The notes under the pieces: model-generated
What the model was told of the DNA's origin: nothing
The model's database searches: none
Seen by the model: the letters and a program-made list of their open reading frames with translations, nothing else
Assembly (NCBI GenBank): GCA_015059375.1
Contig: SVAN01000001.1
Location: 84,179-137,244 of the forward strand
DNA length: 53,066 bases
Direction of reading: 5' to 3'
DNA from: Bacillota bacterium
Lineage (GTDB): Bacteria > Bacillota_I > Bacilli_A > RF39 > UBA660
In this document: positions 31,155 through 43,079 of the stretch, piece after piece
Numbering within the stretch: position 1 is the first letter of the stretch
Layout: each line of letters opens with the position of its first letter
Program-made: the position numbers and the translations under genes

Positions 31155-34100
31155 GTGGCTTATAAGAAAGAAAAATTCGGAGACTATCGCGAAAGAAGAA
31201 GCTTTGCAAGAAGCAAAAACACACTAGAACTTGCCGACTTACTAGAAATTCAAAAGAAGAGTTACCAAAACTTTTTGGAAAATGGAATCAAAGAAACCTT
31301 TGAGGATCTTTTTCCAGTTGAAAGTTTTACTGGTAATATTTCTTTAGAATTTGGGGAATATTCATTTGATGAACCAAGATATTCTATTAAGGAAGCAAAA
31401 GAAAGAATGGTTAACTATGCTGCGCCATTAAAGGTTGAAGCAAGATTATTCATTCATGAAACAGGAGAAGTTAAGGAACAAACTATCTTTTTAGGAGATA
31501 TGCCTTTAATGACTGATGCTGGAACGTTTATCATTAATGGAGCTGAAAGAGTTATTGTTTCTCAACTTGTAAGAAGTCCATCTGTTTATTTTAAAAGAGA
31601 AATAGACAAAAATGGCCGAAGAATTATTGGGGGAGAAATTATTCCTAACAAGGGTACATGGCTTGAGTATGAAACAGATGCTAAAGATGTAATCTATGTT
31701 AGAATTGACCGTACTAGAAAGGTTACTGTAACAACATTCTTAAGAGCATTGGGATTATCAACAGATGAAGAAATTATTGAAATGTTTGGTGATAATGTTT
31801 ATATTAAGAATACTTTAGAGAAAGATAATACTAATAATACTGATGAAGCATTACTAGAAATTTATGAAAAATTAAGACCAGGAGAACCGGCAACCTTAGA
31901 TAGTTCAAAGAACCAATTAATTACGCGCTTTTTTGATCGCTTCCGTTATGATTTAGCTAAAGTTGGTCGTTACAAATTTAACAAGAAATTAAATATTTCT
32001 GAAAGAATTTTAGGTTGTACTTTAGCTGAAGATGTAAAATTAGATGGTAAAGTTTATGCTAGTAAAGGTGATGTGTTAACTAAAGCTTTATTAGAAGAAT
32101 TAAAACCAATATTTGCTGCAGGCTTTAATTTAAAAGAAGCAACAATTAATGAAGAATTAGATGATTATAATAAAATTCAAACATTAAAAGTGTTAGATAA
32201 GCTAGATGGAAAGACAGTGTTAACTTTAATTGGTACTGATAGTACTGTGGAAGAAAAAAGACTGACTATTCCAGATATCTATGCATCGTTATCTTATTAT
32301 ATTGGACTACACTTCAATATTGGTAACGAAGATGAAATTGACCATTTAGGTAACCGTCGTGTTAGACAAGTTGGAGAACTTATTGAAAACCAATTTAGAA
32401 CTGGTATGGCAAGAATGGAAAGAGTTATTAGAGAAAGAATGACAACTCAAGAAATTGAGAATGTTACTCCAAAAACTTTAATTAATATTCGTCCAGTTAC
32501 TGCAATTTTAAAAGAGTTCTTTGGTTCAAGCCAATTATCAAAATTCATGGACCAAGTAAACCCAATTGCGGAACTTACTGATAAGAGAAGATTGTCATCA
32601 CTAGGACCAGGAGGACTTTCAAGAGAAAGAGCTGGAATGGAAGTTCGTGACGTTAACTCATCTCACTATGGCCGTATCTGTCCGATTGAATCACCAGAAG
32701 GTCAAAACATTGGGCTAATTACCTCACTTGCTGGTTATGCTAAAATTAATGATTATGGATTTATTATGACTCCATATCATCGTGTTAAAGATGGTGTAGT
32801 TCAAGACGAAGTAATTTATATGACTGCAGATGAAGAAGCAGATTTCTATATTTCTCAAGCAACGGTTGCTCTTGATGATGATAAAAGAATCATTGATGAT
32901 GAAGTAATTGTAAGAATAAATGGCGATAACGTACGCGTGAAAAGAAATCAAGTTGACTTTGTTGACGTAGCTCCGAGTCAAGTTGTTTCGGTAACAACAA
33001 GTTGTATTCCTTTCCTTGAATTTGACGATGCCAGAAGAACCCTAATGGGTGCGAACATGCAACGTCAAGCGGTACCTCTACTTGTATCAGAGGCCCCAAT
33101 TGTTGGAACTGGTGTAGAACATATTGCGGCAGCTTCGTCTGGAAGTTGTGTTGTAGCTAAAGCTGATGGTGTAGTTGATTACGCTGATGCTAAAAAGATT
33201 GTAATTAAAGTAGCAAATAGTAAAGATACTTATTATTTAGCTAACTTCGAAAGATCAAATGCTTCAACATGTGTAAATCATCGTCCACTTGTTAAAGCTG
33301 GAGATGTAGTACACAAAGGTCAAGTAATTGCTGATGGTCCTTCATGTAATGGCGGAGAACTTGCTTTAGGTAAGAACATGACTGTTGCGTTCATGACTTT
33401 CGAAGGATTTAACTACGAAGATGCTGTTATTTTAAATGAAAGACTTGTTAAAGATGATGTTTATACATCACTTCATATATCACATTATGACATTGAATGT
33501 CGCGATACTAAATTAGGACCAGAAGAAATTACGAGAGATATTCCAAATATTGGTGAAGATGCTCGTAAGAACTTAGATGCTGAAGGTATTGTAAGAATCG
33601 GTACAGAAGTTCATGAAGGTGATATCTTAGTTGGTAAAGTTACACCAAAAGGTGTTCAAGAACTTACTTCTGAAGAAAAGTTATTACATGCAATTTTTGG
33701 TGAAAAAACTCGTGAAGTTAGAGATACATCATTACGCGTAGAACATGGTGCTGATGGTATCGTTCATGATATTAAAATTTATACAAAAGAAAATTCTGAT
33801 GAACTTGCTGCGGGAGTATCAAAAATCATTAGAGTTTACATTATTCAAAAGAGAAAAATTCAAGTTGGAGATAAAATGTCAGGCCGCCACGGAAACAAAG
33901 GTGTTATCTCTCTAGTATTACCAGAAGAAGATATGCCATACATGCCAGATGGTCGTCCAGTAGATATTATGCTTAATCCACTTGGAGTTCCATCTCGTAT
34001 GAACATTGGCCAAATCCTAGAAATCCATTTAGGTATGGCTGGTAAATTAATTGGAACACATTATGCTACTCCAGTATTTGATTCTGCTACATGGGCTGAT

Positions 34101-34763
34101 ATTCAAGAAGAAATGGCTGAAGCTGGTATGAATCCAAATGGTAAAATGATTTTACATGATGGACGTACTGGTGAACCGTTTGATAACCCTGTATCAGTAG
34201 GCGTAATGTATATGATCAAATTACACCACATGGTTGATGATAAGCTTCATGCTCGGGCTACTGGTCCTTATTCATTAGTTACTCAACAACCATTAGGTGG
34301 TAAAGCTCAATTTGGTGGTCAACGTTTCGGAGAAATGGAAGTTTGGGCACTTTATGCATATGGTGCTGCACACGTATTACAAGAAATTCTAACTGTTAAA
34401 GCCGATGATATTGTAGGTCGGGTTAAAGTTTACGAAGCCTTAGTTAAAGGTAAATTAGTAAATCAAGCTGGCGTACCAGAAAGCTTTAGAGTACTTGTTA
34501 AAGAATTCCAAGCTTTAGGATTAGATGTTCAAGTGTTAAATACTGATGATGAACTTCTTGAATTTAAAGATATTGAAGAAAGCGATGAAAACGAAGGCGC
34601 TTTAAGAATTGATGAAATTGATTTAACAAAAGACATGGACCCATCTGAACCAGAAATGGAAGAACCATTACCGGAAGAAGATGATGAAGAAGACGTGGAT
34701 TTCGATGATTTAGAATTCCCAGATGTCTTAGAAGATATTGATGAGGAAGAAGGTGACTTATAA
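31155..34763 (+). CDS. rpoB: RNA polymerase beta subunit
   Basis: The 1,202-residue subunit forms half of the RNA polymerase active cleft. The start is GTG 31,155 with GGGGTGAG upstream. The rifampicin region reads [20 protein letters not shown], with Asp476 where E. coli has His526; that His is a classic resistance position. The following Ser (E. coli 531) is kept. Other landmarks are [20 protein letters not shown] and [14 protein letters not shown] strongly acidic tail of about 60 residues (from about 1,140) extends the C terminus. The stop overlaps the rpoC start by one base. Confidence 0.98.
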   Translation: MAYKKEKFGDYRERRSFARSKNTLELADLLEIQKKSYQNFLENGIKETFEDLFPVESFTGNISLEFGEYSFDEPRYSIKEAKERMVNYAAPLKVEARLFIHETGEVKEQTIFLGDMPLMTDAGTFIINGAERVIVSQLVRSPSVYFKREIDKNGRRIIGGEIIPNKGTWLEYETDAKDVIYVRIDRTRKVTVTTFLRALGLSTDEEIIEMFGDNVYIKNTLEKDNTNNTDEALLEIYEKLRPGEPATLDSSKNQLITRFFDRFRYDLAKVGRYKFNKKLNISERILGCTLAEDVKLDGKVYASKGDVLTKALLEELKPIFAAGFNLKEATINEELDDYNKIQTLKVLDKLDGKTVLTLIGTDSTVEEKRLTIPDIYASLSYYIGLHFNIGNEDEIDHLGNRRVRQVGELIENQFRTGMARMERVIRERMTTQEIENVTPKTLINIRPVTAILKEFFGSSQLSKFMDQVNPIAELTDKRRLSSLGPGGLSRERAGMEVRDVNSSHYGRICPIESPEGQNIGLITSLAGYAKINDYGFIMTPYHRVKDGVVQDEVIYMTADEEADFYISQATVALDDDKRIIDDEVIVRINGDNVRVKRNQVDFVDVAPSQVVSVTTSCIPFLEFDDARRTLMGANMQRQAVPLLVSEAPIVGTGVEHIAAASSGSCVVAKADGVVDYADAKKIVIKVANSKDTYYLANFERSNASTCVNHRPLVKAGDVVHKGQVIADGPSCNGGELALGKNMTVAFMTFEGFNYEDAVILNERLVKDDVYTSLHISHYDIECRDTKLGPEEITRDIPNIGEDARKNLDAEGIVRIGTEVHEGDILVGKVTPKGVQELTSEEKLLHAIFGEKTREVRDTSLRVEHGADGIVHDIKIYTKENSDELAAGVSKIIRVYIIQKRKIQVGDKMSGRHGNKGVISLVLPEEDMPYMPDGRPVDIMLNPLGVPSRMNIGQILEIHLGMAGKLIGTHYATPVFDSATWADIQEEMAEAGMNPNGKMILHDGRTGEPFDNPVSVGVMYMIKLHHMVDDKLHARATGPYSLVTQQPLGGKAQFGGQRFGEMEVWALYAYGAAHVLQEILTVKADDIVGRVKVYEALVKGKLVNQAGVPESFRVLVKEFQALGLDVQVLNTDDELLEFKDIEESDENEGALRIDEIDLTKDMDPSEPEMEEPLPEEDDEEDVDFDDLEFPDVLEDIDEEEGDL

Positions 34764-37700
34764 TGATCGATGTAAGTAATTTTAAAGGAATTAGAGTATC
34801 TATTGCCTCTCCAGAAAAGATTAGAAGTTGGTCTTATGGGGAAGTTAAGAAACCAGAAACTATCAATTATCGTACATTAAAACCTGAAAGAGATGGACTT
34901 TTCTGTGAAAAGATTTTCGGACCAAGTAAGGATTTTGAATGTAGTTGTGGTAAATACAAAAGATTAAGATATAAAAATATTATTTGTGATCGTTGTGGTG
35001 TAGAAGTTACACTATCTAAAGTAAGACGTGAGAGAATGGGGCACATTGAACTTGCTGCTCCTTGTTCTCACATTTGGTTCTTTAAAGGTGTTCCATCAAA
35101 AATGGGATTAGTTCTAGATATGTCACCAAGAGATCTAGAAGAAGTACTATATTTCGTAAGTTATGTAGTAATTGATCCAGGAAAAGCTCCTTTAGAAGCG
35201 AAACAAACTTTATCTGACAAAGAATATCGTAATCTATATGAAAAATATGGAAATACATTTAAAGTTGGTATGGGAGCAGAAGCAATTAGAGAATTACTTG
35301 CTGCTGTAGATATTGACAAAGAAGTTGAAAGTGTTAGAAAAGAACTTGAGGACACAACTGGTCAAAAGAGAATTCGTTTAGTTAAAAGACTTGATTGTTT
35401 AGTTTCTTTCCAAGAAAGTGGCAATCGTCCTGAATGGATGGTACTTGAAGTATTACCAGTTATTCCGCCTGAACTTCGTCCGATGATTCAACTTGATGGT
35501 GGAAGATTTGCAACATCTGATTTAAATGATTTATATCGTCGTATTATAAATCGTAATAATCGTTTGAAAAAATTATTAGAACTTGGAGCTCCATCAATTA
35601 TCGTTCAAAACGAAAAGAGAATGCTTCAAGAAGCAGTAGATTCACTACTTGATAATGGTCGTCGTGGAAGAAGTATTACTTCGGCATCAAATCGACCACT
35701 TAAGAGTTTATCTTCAATGCTTAAAGGTAAACAAGGTCGATTCCGTCAAAACTTACTTGGTAAACGTGTTGACTATTCTGGTCGGTCAGTTATCGTCGTT
35801 GGTCCATCACTTAAGATGTATCAATGTGGTTTACCAAAAGAAATGGCTCTTGAATTATTTAAACCGCATGTTATCAACGGAATCGTTGAAAGAGGACTTG
35901 CCCACAACATTAAGGGTGCTAAAAAATTAATTGAAACAAGAGATGAATGTGTATGGGATATTGTTGAAGATGTTATTACTGAACATCCAGTAATGCTTAA
36001 CCGTGCTCCTACATTACATAGACTTGGTATTCAAGCATTTGAACCAAAATTAATTGGTGGAAAAGCAATAAGACTGCATCCACTTGTATGTGCAGCATTT
36101 AACGCCGATTTCGACGGTGACCAAATGGCTGTACACGTGCCGCTTTCAGAAGAAGCTAAAGCAGAAGCAAGACTTCTTATGTTAGGTGCTAATAACATTC
36201 TAAATCCAAAAGATGGAAAACCAATTGTTACACCATCACAAGACATGGTATTAGGTAATTGTTATTTGACAATGGAAGTAGCAGGCGAAGAAGGCGAAGG
36301 AAGAGTATTTAAAGATCCTAATGAAGCTTTAATGGCTTACGAAAGAAGAGAAATTACTTTACATACAAGAATTGCTTTACCAGCTAATTCATTTAAACAT
36401 AAATTATTTACTGAAGAACAACAAGATAAGTATTTAGTAACTACTGTTGGTAAAATTAAATTTAATGAAATTTTACCAGATACATTCCCATTTATTAATG
36501 ATGGTTCTAAAGATAATATTGAAGGAATAACTCCAAGTAAATATTTCTTAGAAAGAGGAACAAATATTCCTGAAGCTATTAAAGCAATGGAAGTAGTTAC
36601 TCCACTTATTAAATCAAATTTAAAATCATTAATTGCTCAAGTGTTTAAGAGATATCGTACTACTGAAACATCTATAATGCTTGATAAATTAAAAGATCAA
36701 GGATTCAAGTATTCAACAATTGCAGGTATTACAGTATCATATGCTGATATTAAAACTAGCTCAAAGAAACAAGAAATTGTTGATGAAGCAAAAGCTAATG
36801 TTGAAAAGATTAATAAACAATACAAAAAAGGTTTAATTACTGAAAGTGAAAGATACCAAGAAGTTATTTCTAATTGGGCTGCTGCCACCGATAAAGTAAA
36901 AAATGAACTTAAACAAATAAGTTTAAATGATTACACAAATCCAATTTTCATGATGATGAACTCTGGGGCGCGTGGAGAAATTTCTAACTTTACCCAACTT
37001 GCAGGTATGCGTGGACTTATGGCAAAACCAAATGGTGAAACCGTAGAAATCCCAATTACCTCATCATTCATGGACGGATTAACCGTATCAGAATTCTTCT
37101 TATCAACTCACGGTTCTCGAAAAGGTGCTGCCGATACAGCGTTAAAGACAGCCGATTCTGGTTACTTAACAAGAAGACTTGTAGATGTTGCCCAAGATAT
37201 AATTGTTAAAGATTATGATTGTGGTTCAATTCAAGGTGTAGTTGTTCAAGATTTATTAAATGATAAAGATGGATCTGTTATAGAGCCTCTTGAAGAAAGA
37301 ATTTTAGGAAGATTTGCTGCGAAGAAAATCGTTGATCCAGAAAGTAAAGCGGTTATTTGTGAAGCTGGCGAAATGATTACTGAAAATGTTTGTTCAAGAA
37401 TCAAAAAGGCCAATATCACAAAAGTGGAAATTAGAAGTGCACTTACTTGTAAGTCTGATGGCGGGGTATGTCAAAAATGTTATGGACGTAACTTAGCAAC
37501 TGGTAACTTAGTTGAAACTGGAGAAGCCGTTGGTGTTATGGCAGCTCAATCAGTTGGTGAACCTGGGACACAGCTTACAATGCGTACATTCCATACCGGT
37601 GGTGTAGCTGCTGAAGCAGATATTACTCAAGGTCTTCCAAGAGTAGAAGAATTATTCGAAGCTAGAACGCCAAAATATAAAGCAACAATTGCTGAAATTT

Positions 37701-38428
37701 CTGGTAAAGTTACAAATATTACTGAAAATAATTTAAAATATACAATTACCGTAGAAAACGAAGCTGGCGTAAGAGATCATGTTACAAATTACAATATGAA
37801 ATTACGTGTAGCCGTTGGTGATGAAGTAAATGCTGGTGATAAATTAACTGAAGGTGTAATTGCTCCAAAAGAGTTACTAGCGGTTACTGATCCACTTACT
37901 GCTCAAGAATACATTTTAAAAGAAATTCAAAGTGTATATAAACTTCAAGGTGTTGATATTAATGATAAACATATTGAAATTATCGTTAAGAGAATGATTA
38001 ATAAGATGAAAGTTGTTGATCCTGGAGATACTGATTTTGTTGAAGGTTTAACTGTTTCACTTAGAACATTCACTGAAGGAAATAAACCAGTATTATTAAG
38101 CGGGGGAGTACCTGCTAAAGGAAATCCAATTATGCTTGGTATTACCAAATCATCTCTAGAAACTGACTCATTCTTATCTGCTGCATCATTCCAAGAAACA
38201 ACAAGAGTTCTTACTGATGCCGCAATTAAAGGAAAAGTTGATTACCTAAAAGGATTAAAAGAAAATGTTATTATTGGTAAGTTAATTCCAGCAGGTACTG
38301 GAGCAAAAGAATATGCTAATATTGATATTGAACTTGAAAAACAATTCTTAGATGGCGATGCTGCTGATACATTAGAAGATTCTTTAATGGAAGATGTAGA
38401 AGAAGCTGTTGCTCAAAATGAAGAATAA
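34763..38428 (+). CDS. rpoC: RNA polymerase beta' subunit
   Basis: The 1,221-residue subunit holds the catalytic magnesium triad NADFDGD at residues 447-453. It also has the N-terminal zinc ribbon ([20 protein letters not shown], four Cys near 60-80), the C-terminal zinc site built from [13 protein letters not shown], and the trigger-loop region [18 protein letters not shown]. Length fits compact Bacillota forms. Translation is coupled to rpoB through TAATG. An acidic tail ends the protein. A terminator follows the stop. Confidence 0.98.
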   Translation: MIDVSNFKGIRVSIASPEKIRSWSYGEVKKPETINYRTLKPERDGLFCEKIFGPSKDFECSCGKYKRLRYKNIICDRCGVEVTLSKVRRERMGHIELAAPCSHIWFFKGVPSKMGLVLDMSPRDLEEVLYFVSYVVIDPGKAPLEAKQTLSDKEYRNLYEKYGNTFKVGMGAEAIRELLAAVDIDKEVESVRKELEDTTGQKRIRLVKRLDCLVSFQESGNRPEWMVLEVLPVIPPELRPMIQLDGGRFATSDLNDLYRRIINRNNRLKKLLELGAPSIIVQNEKRMLQEAVDSLLDNGRRGRSITSASNRPLKSLSSMLKGKQGRFRQNLLGKRVDYSGRSVIVVGPSLKMYQCGLPKEMALELFKPHVINGIVERGLAHNIKGAKKLIETRDECVWDIVEDVITEHPVMLNRAPTLHRLGIQAFEPKLIGGKAIRLHPLVCAAFNADFDGDQMAVHVPLSEEAKAEARLLMLGANNILNPKDGKPIVTPSQDMVLGNCYLTMEVAGEEGEGRVFKDPNEALMAYERREITLHTRIALPANSFKHKLFTEEQQDKYLVTTVGKIKFNEILPDTFPFINDGSKDNIEGITPSKYFLERGTNIPEAIKAMEVVTPLIKSNLKSLIAQVFKRYRTTETSIMLDKLKDQGFKYSTIAGITVSYADIKTSSKKQEIVDEAKANVEKINKQYKKGLITESERYQEVISNWAAATDKVKNELKQISLNDYTNPIFMMMNSGARGEISNFTQLAGMRGLMAKPNGETVEIPITSSFMDGLTVSEFFLSTHGSRKGAADTALKTADSGYLTRRLVDVAQDIIVKDYDCGSIQGVVVQDLLNDKDGSVIEPLEERILGRFAAKKIVDPESKAVICEAGEMITENVCSRIKKANITKVEIRSALTCKSDGGVCQKCYGRNLATGNLVETGEAVGVMAAQSVGEPGTQLTMRTFHTGGVAAEADITQGLPRVEELFEARTPKYKATIAEISGKVTNITENNLKYTITVENEAGVRDHVTNYNMKLRVAVGDEVNAGDKLTEGVIAPKELLAVTDPLTAQEYILKEIQSVYKLQGVDINDKHIEIIVKRMINKMKVVDPGDTDFVEGLTVSLRTFTEGNKPVLLSGGVPAKGNPIMLGITKSSLETDSFLSAASFQETTRVLTDAAIKGKVDYLKGLKENVIIGKLIPAGTGAKEYANIDIELEKQFLDGDAADTLEDSLMEDVEEAVAQNEE

Positions 38429-38452
38429 GGCCTTTACATAAGGTCTTTTTTC
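38427..38452 (+). terminator. rpoBC terminator
   Basis: AAGGCCTT and AAGGTCTT pair (one G-T pair) around ACAT and run into six T residues. Confidence 0.8.
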
Positions 38453-38498
38453 TTTTCAATAAATTTGATACAATAGTTTGTATAAGGATGGAGAAATT

Positions 38499-39629
38499 AT
38501 GAACGATAAAATTTATGAAAATATGCAAAAACATGGAACTGATTTAGGTTTTTATGCTACTAAAGATCAAGATGCAATATATTTAAAACCTTATAATCCA
38601 GATATCCGCACTCCATTTTTTAGAGATATTGATAAGATAATTTATTCACTTTCGTATGTTCGTTATATGGATAAGACACAAGTTTTTACGGTAGTGGAAA
38701 ATGATCATATTCAAAAACGAATGGTACACGTTCAATATGTATCAAAGATTGCTAGAACCATTGGGCGGGCATTAAGGCTTAACGAAGACTTAATAGAAGC
38801 TGCTGCTTTAGGTCACGATTTAGGTCATACACCATACGGTCATGAAGGTGAAAAAGTATTAGATAAAATATCTCGTGAACTGGGAGAGGGTAATTTTCTT
38901 CATAATATCAATAGTGTAAGAAATATCATGTTTGTTGAAAATTATGGTAAGGGTAACAATGTATCACTTCAGGTATTGGATTCAATTATGTGTCATAATG
39001 GAGAAATGGTTTCTAATGAATATCATCCAAAGAAAAAATCACAAGAAGACTTTTTAAATGAATATTTTAACTCTTATCAAGATAAAGAAGTAGCTAAGTA
39101 TTTAAGACCTATGACTTTGGAGGGATGTGTTGTAAGAATTAGTGATATAATTGCTTATCTTGGTCGGGATATTGAAGATGGGATTAGGGTAGGACTTCTT
39201 ACTTATGATGATATTCCGAAAGAAATAAAAGAGGTTTTAGGAACTACTAATTCTGAAATTGTTAATACTATTATATGCGATATTATTGAAAATAGTATTG
39301 ATGTTCCTTATATTAAAATGAGTGATGAAGTATTTAATGCTGTTAAAGCTTTAAAAAATTTTAATTATGAGTATATTTATTATAAATGTTTAGATAAAAA
39401 ACAAAGGGATTATATTGAATTTAAGTTTCGCTGTGTAGTAAGTAGTTTTATGAAAGACTTAGTTAATCATAACACCAATAGCATTATTTACACTTCTTAT
39501 TTAGACCATATGAGTGATGAATATAAAGAAAATTCTAATGCTAGAATTGTTATTGATTATGTTTCTGGGATGACTGATGAGTATTTTAATGAACAATTTG
39601 ATAAACTAAACATAAAAATTGTAGAATAG
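38499..39629 (+). CDS. dGTPase-like HD-domain phosphohydrolase
   Basis: I choose ATG 38,499 because GGATGGAG lies 12 bases upstream; the TTG at 38,478 has no ribosome site. The 376-residue protein has the HD signature GHDLGHTPYGHEGE with His106-Asp107, plus the upstream HVQYVSKIARTIGRALRL helix and the downstream MCHNGE. This is the arrangement of deoxyguanosine triphosphate triphosphohydrolase-like enzymes, which remove triphosphate from dNTPs. Actual substrate is unknown. It stands between rpoC and the M16 peptidase pair with its own likely promoter (TTGATACAAT region). Confidence 0.82.
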   Translation: MNDKIYENMQKHGTDLGFYATKDQDAIYLKPYNPDIRTPFFRDIDKIIYSLSYVRYMDKTQVFTVVENDHIQKRMVHVQYVSKIARTIGRALRLNEDLIEAAALGHDLGHTPYGHEGEKVLDKISRELGEGNFLHNINSVRNIMFVENYGKGNNVSLQVLDSIMCHNGEMVSNEYHPKKKSQEDFLNEYFNSYQDKEVAKYLRPMTLEGCVVRISDIIAYLGRDIEDGIRVGLLTYDDIPKEIKEVLGTTNSEIVNTIICDIIENSIDVPYIKMSDEVFNAVKALKNFNYEYIYYKCLDKKQRDYIEFKFRCVVSSFMKDLVNHNTNSIIYTSYLDHMSDEYKENSNARIVIDYVSGMTDEYFNEQFDKLNIKIVE

Positions 39630-39653
39630 GAAATAATAAAAAAGAGGTGAATC

Positions 39654-40916
39654 ATGGAGTATAAAAGCATCGATTGTAAATCTTATAATATCCACACAAT
39701 CAAAACTAACCGATTTAAAACCACAAGAATTGAAGTTGTATTTCGATCAAAAGCTACTAAAGAAACTTTAGCGATTAATTCATTTTTAGCGGCGATGTTA
39801 TGTGAATCATCAAAAAAATATCCTACACGTCGTCAATTAGCAATAAAATGTGAAGATTTATATAAAACTTATTATTATTGTTATGCTAATAAAGTTGGCG
39901 ATTGTTTAAATACCATTTTCTCAGTAAATTTTATTAATCCAGAATTTATTAGTGAAGATGATTATTTAAAAAAAGTTGTTGAGTTTTTATTTGAAATGAT
40001 TTTAAAACCGAATGTTGAAAATGAAGAATTTAATTTGGGTATTTTTAATATTGTCAAAAATAATATTTTATTAGATATTGAAAGTATCGAAGAAAATGCA
40101 GAAAAGAAAGCTATCAATAATGCTTTAGTAGCCTTAGATGATGAAAGTATTAGCGCTCTTAATATTTTAGGAACGAAAGAAGAGGTTTTAAAAATAACCC
40201 CAGAAAAGCTCTATGATGCTTATTTAAAATTAATAAATAATTCTTTAGTTGATATTTTTATTATTGGGAATACAGATGTTAATAAAATAGTTAAGTGTAT
40301 TAAAGATAATTATCATAATCGCAAAATTAGAACTTCTAAAATAAATTATTATATTGATAATAAAATACGAAAAAAGCCTTTGAATAAGGAAGATGCATCC
40401 GCATTTTTACAATCGCAACTAGTTCTTTTATATAATTTAGAAGATTTAAATAAAACAGAAAAAGAAATAACTTTCCATTTACTTAATTATATCTTAGGAA
40501 GTGGGGGCTTAAGTAGTAAATTATATCGTTATATTAGAGAAGAAAATAGTTATTGTTATAAAATTGCAAGTATGTATTTTAAATATGATAATCTACTATG
40601 CATTGCCTCTTCATTAGCTAAAGAGAATATTCAACATACAATAAAACTAATTAATAAAGCAATTAAAGAAATGCAAACTGGTGATTTTACCGAAGATGAT
40701 ATTAAAGATGCTAAACAGAATATGTTACTTTCATTAAATGTAAATAAGAATAATCCTAACGCCGTTTTAGCTAATTTTCAATTTAAAGTATTTTTAGGAA
40801 ATTATAATATCGAAGAAAAGATTGAGTTAATTGAGAAAATTACAAAGCAAGAGATTATTAATTTAGCTAAAAAGATCAAATTAAACACAGTTTATGTTTT
40901 AAGCGAGGAAGAATAA
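39654..40916 (+). CDS. yfmF: M16 peptidase-like protein, YfmF type (no zinc motif)
   Basis: The 420-residue protein follows the YfmF pattern: INSFLAAMLCESSKKYPTRR, LYKTYYYCYANKVGD and SGGLSSKLYRYIREENSYCY near 282-301. The zinc-binding H-x-x-E-H is absent, as in other YfmF proteins, so it is probably the non-catalytic half of a heterodimer with the next gene. In B. subtilis the pair has been linked to 5-aminopentanolylation of elongation factor P. The Shine-Dalgarno is AAGAGGTG. The stop overlaps the next start (TAATG). Confidence 0.82.
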   Translation: MEYKSIDCKSYNIHTIKTNRFKTTRIEVVFRSKATKETLAINSFLAAMLCESSKKYPTRRQLAIKCEDLYKTYYYCYANKVGDCLNTIFSVNFINPEFISEDDYLKKVVEFLFEMILKPNVENEEFNLGIFNIVKNNILLDIESIEENAEKKAINNALVALDDESISALNILGTKEEVLKITPEKLYDAYLKLINNSLVDIFIIGNTDVNKIVKCIKDNYHNRKIRTSKINYYIDNKIRKKPLNKEDASAFLQSQLVLLYNLEDLNKTEKEITFHLLNYILGSGGLSSKLYRYIREENSYCYKIASMYFKYDNLLCIASSLAKENIQHTIKLINKAIKEMQTGDFTEDDIKDAKQNMLLSLNVNKNNPNAVLANFQFKVFLGNYNIEEKIELIEKITKQEIINLAKKIKLNTVYVLSEEE

Positions 40917-42199
40917 TGAAAGAAATTAAAATAAAAGGAACAGGCGAAGTAATTTATGAACATCTTTGCAAAAATGGTTTAACTATCTATATTTGGCCAT
41001 ATCAATTAAGCGAAGAAATCAATCTGTCTTTAACAATTAAATATGGAAGCATTCATACAAAGTTTAAAAGTAATAACAAAGTTGTTACTGTACCTAATGG
41101 AATTGCTCATTTTTTAGAACACATTAAATTTAATGAAGCAAAAGATGTAACCGCTCATGATTATTTTTATAAAATAGGTAGTTATACTAACGCTTATACA
41201 ACATATGACCATACTTCCTATGAAGTTGTTTGTAATAATAATTTAAAAGAGAATCTAGAACATTTGCTTTACTTTGTTTTTAATCCATATTTTACTAAAG
41301 GCTTAATTCAAAAAGAAAAAGGAATTATTATTGAAGAGAGTAAAATGATTTTAAATAATCCATATAATATGGGATACAAAGCTTTATTAAATGGGTTATA
41401 TAAGCTGGATAATAAGCGCAATTTAATTACAGGGGAAAAAGATGATATTAAACAAATTACCATTGAAGATGTAAAGAGTGTTTATGATAATTTCTATCAT
41501 CCTCAAAATGCCTTTTTAACTGTAACCGGTAAAGTCAATCCCTATGAAGTAGTAAAAATAATTGATGAATTTACAGATAATTTGATCGATACAAAATATT
41601 TAAAGCCAGAAATAATAGAACCAAAAGAAGTCGATGAAGTCGTTTGTAAAAAACAAGAAATTCAAACCACGGTAACCAAAGATAAATTATTACTTAGTGT
41701 GAAAATTCCAAAGAAGCCATTTAAGAATATTAGTGATTTAAATCTGCGAATTTTATTTAATATTTTATTAGATATTAATTTTGGAACAACAAGTAATTTA
41801 AATGAACATTTAATTCAAAATGCCCTTGTTGATGAATTATATTATATGGTTTCGGTAGAGAAGAATCATATTATAGTAACATTTGAATCTTCGACTTCTT
41901 ATCCTAAAGAAATTGTTAAGACAATTAAAGAAGCATTAAATAAATTAAGTTTTTCGTCCGAAGATTTTTATCGAAAAAATAAAACGTTAATTGCTTCATC
42001 GATTTTAGGATATGAAGATGCCGCTGACGTTAATAGTGATATTCGGGCCGATATTATTAAATATGGCAAAATAATAAACAATATTCAGGATGTTTTTAAA
42101 AGTTTAAAAGTTGAAGATGGCGAAGAAATTATTGCTAAATTAAAAAAATATGAGATTAGTTATGTAATATTAAAACCTAAAGAAAAGGCGAAAATTTGA
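40916..42199 (+). CDS. yfmH: M16 zinc peptidase, YfmH type
   Basis: The 427-residue peptidase has the inverted zinc motif HFLEH (His65, Glu68, His69) and the distal Glu in KGIIIEESKM (around 140-141). NAYTTYDHTSYEV follows the first motif, as in processing-peptidase relatives. It pairs with the upstream YfmF-like protein; translation is coupled by a one-base overlap. The target is not evident from sequence. A terminator stem overlaps its last codons, and the promoter of the next gene is embedded there too. Confidence 0.88.
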   Translation: MKEIKIKGTGEVIYEHLCKNGLTIYIWPYQLSEEINLSLTIKYGSIHTKFKSNNKVVTVPNGIAHFLEHIKFNEAKDVTAHDYFYKIGSYTNAYTTYDHTSYEVVCNNNLKENLEHLLYFVFNPYFTKGLIQKEKGIIIEESKMILNNPYNMGYKALLNGLYKLDNKRNLITGEKDDIKQITIEDVKSVYDNFYHPQNAFLTVTGKVNPYEVVKIIDEFTDNLIDTKYLKPEIIEPKEVDEVVCKKQEIQTTVTKDKLLLSVKIPKKPFKNISDLNLRILFNILLDINFGTTSNLNEHLIQNALVDELYYMVSVEKNHIIVTFESSTSYPKEIVKTIKEALNKLSFSSEDFYRKNKTLIASSILGYEDAADVNSDIRADIIKYGKIINNIQDVFKSLKVEDGEEIIAKLKKYEISYVILKPKEKAKI

Positions 42200-42216
42200 C
42201 ATTTCGCTTTTTTTAA
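42185..42216 (+). terminator. Terminator overlapping the end of yfmH
   Basis: GGCGAAA and TTTCGCT pair across ATTTGACA and continue into seven T residues. The loop contains the -35 box of the next promoter. Confidence 0.7.
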
Positions 42217-42224
42217 TATAGAAT
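42196..42224 (+). promoter_or_regulatory. Promoter of the mraZ-like gene
   Basis: TTGACA, a 17-base spacer and TAGAAT form a near-consensus promoter. The -35 lies in the terminator loop of the preceding gene. Confidence 0.8.
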
Positions 42225-42247
42225 ATGAAACATTCAAAGGGGTTTTT

Positions 42248-42691
42248 ATGAGTGTTAATGTAGGTGGAGAATACTTTGCTAGTATAGATTCTAAAGGAAA
42301 AATTGCAATTCCTAAGGGTTTTGTTTTGGAAGATAATGTTGAAGTTGCGTATGTAAAGTTTAATGATTTATATTTTGATATTTATCCTTTAGAGAAGCTT
42401 TTAGAATTTATAAATATATTAAAAGCTAAGAAGCAAAAAGGGATGAAGATTGAAGATTATAATGCAATTAATCGGAAAATAAGAATTTTATATGCATCAA
42501 TTATAGATACTTATAAAATGGATACTAAAAGGAAACTTTTATTACCGCGAAAAATTATTCAAGAAATACCAGATAAAAGAGTTTTATTACAAGGAATTAA
42601 CTTGCATATTAGTATGTGCCCAACTCAAGAAAGCTATGATGAACTTTGTAAATTATATATTCCCCAAAATTTTGGGATAAAGAAATTTTAA
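42248..42691 (+). CDS. MraZ-like AbrB-fold transcription factor (orphan)
   Basis: The 147-residue protein shows two half-repeats of the SpoVT-AbrB fold as in MraZ: GEYFASIDSKGKIAIPKGF at residues 7-25 and YKMDTKRKLLLPRKI near 96-110. In between come an IYPLEKL strand-turn and a charged helix. MraZ represses the division and wall (dcw) operon and normally heads it, but no rsmH or fts gene follows here. It is either an unlinked MraZ or a related regulator. AAAGGGG lies 6 bases before the ATG. Sequence identity to MraZ looks low. Confidence 0.6.
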   Translation: MSVNVGGEYFASIDSKGKIAIPKGFVLEDNVEVAYVKFNDLYFDIYPLEKLLEFINILKAKKQKGMKIEDYNAINRKIRILYASIIDTYKMDTKRKLLLPRKIIQEIPDKRVLLQGINLHISMCPTQESYDELCKLYIPQNFGIKKF

Positions 42692-42758
42692 TATAAAAGC
42701 AATTTGAATCGAACGCTTTTTTTGATATTATGCAGAAAAATGAGGGTAGGCGTAATAA

Positions 42759-43025
42759 ATGAAAAAAAATATAAGTCTAATATTATGTTTAATAATATCT
42801 ATTTATGGAATATGTTTTTTTAATTATAAAAATGAACCAGTTGATAATAAAATAGTCAATTCAAAAGAAAGTGAAATGTCTTTTATAGTTTGGGATGAAG
42901 AAAACTGTAATATTAGGTTGGCAGAGCAACCTAAAGATATTAATCGAGATAATGCAAAAGCAGTAGCAAGTATTGAAGCATATATTAAATATTTAGAAAG
43001 TAAAGAACTAGAGAGAAAAAACTAG
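42759..43025 (+). CDS. Short membrane-anchored or secreted protein
   Basis: The 88-residue product begins MKKNISLILCLIISIYGICF, a signal or anchor segment without a lipobox, then an acidic and polar extracellular part with one Cys. The ribosome site GAGGGTAGG is present. No family is recognised. A terminator stem overlaps the last codons. Confidence 0.55.
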   Translation: MKKNISLILCLIISIYGICFFNYKNEPVDNKIVNSKESEMSFIVWDEENCNIRLAEQPKDINRDNAKAVASIEAYIKYLESKELERKN

Positions 43026-43034
43026 TTCTTTTTT
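43003..43034 (+). terminator. Terminator after the small secreted-protein gene
   Basis: AAGAACTAG and CTAGTTCTT form a perfect 9-base stem, followed by a T run. The stop codon lies in the 3' arm. Confidence 0.85.
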
Positions 43035-43036
43035 CA

Positions 43037-43079
43037 TAAAAAAAGCGATAGTATAAAAACTACCACTTTAATTACTATC
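43037..43079 (-). terminator. rpsD terminator
   Basis: On the minus strand GATAGTA and TACTATC pair across a 20-base loop, followed by GC and seven T residues. The stem starts within the last codon of rpsD. Confidence 0.7.
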
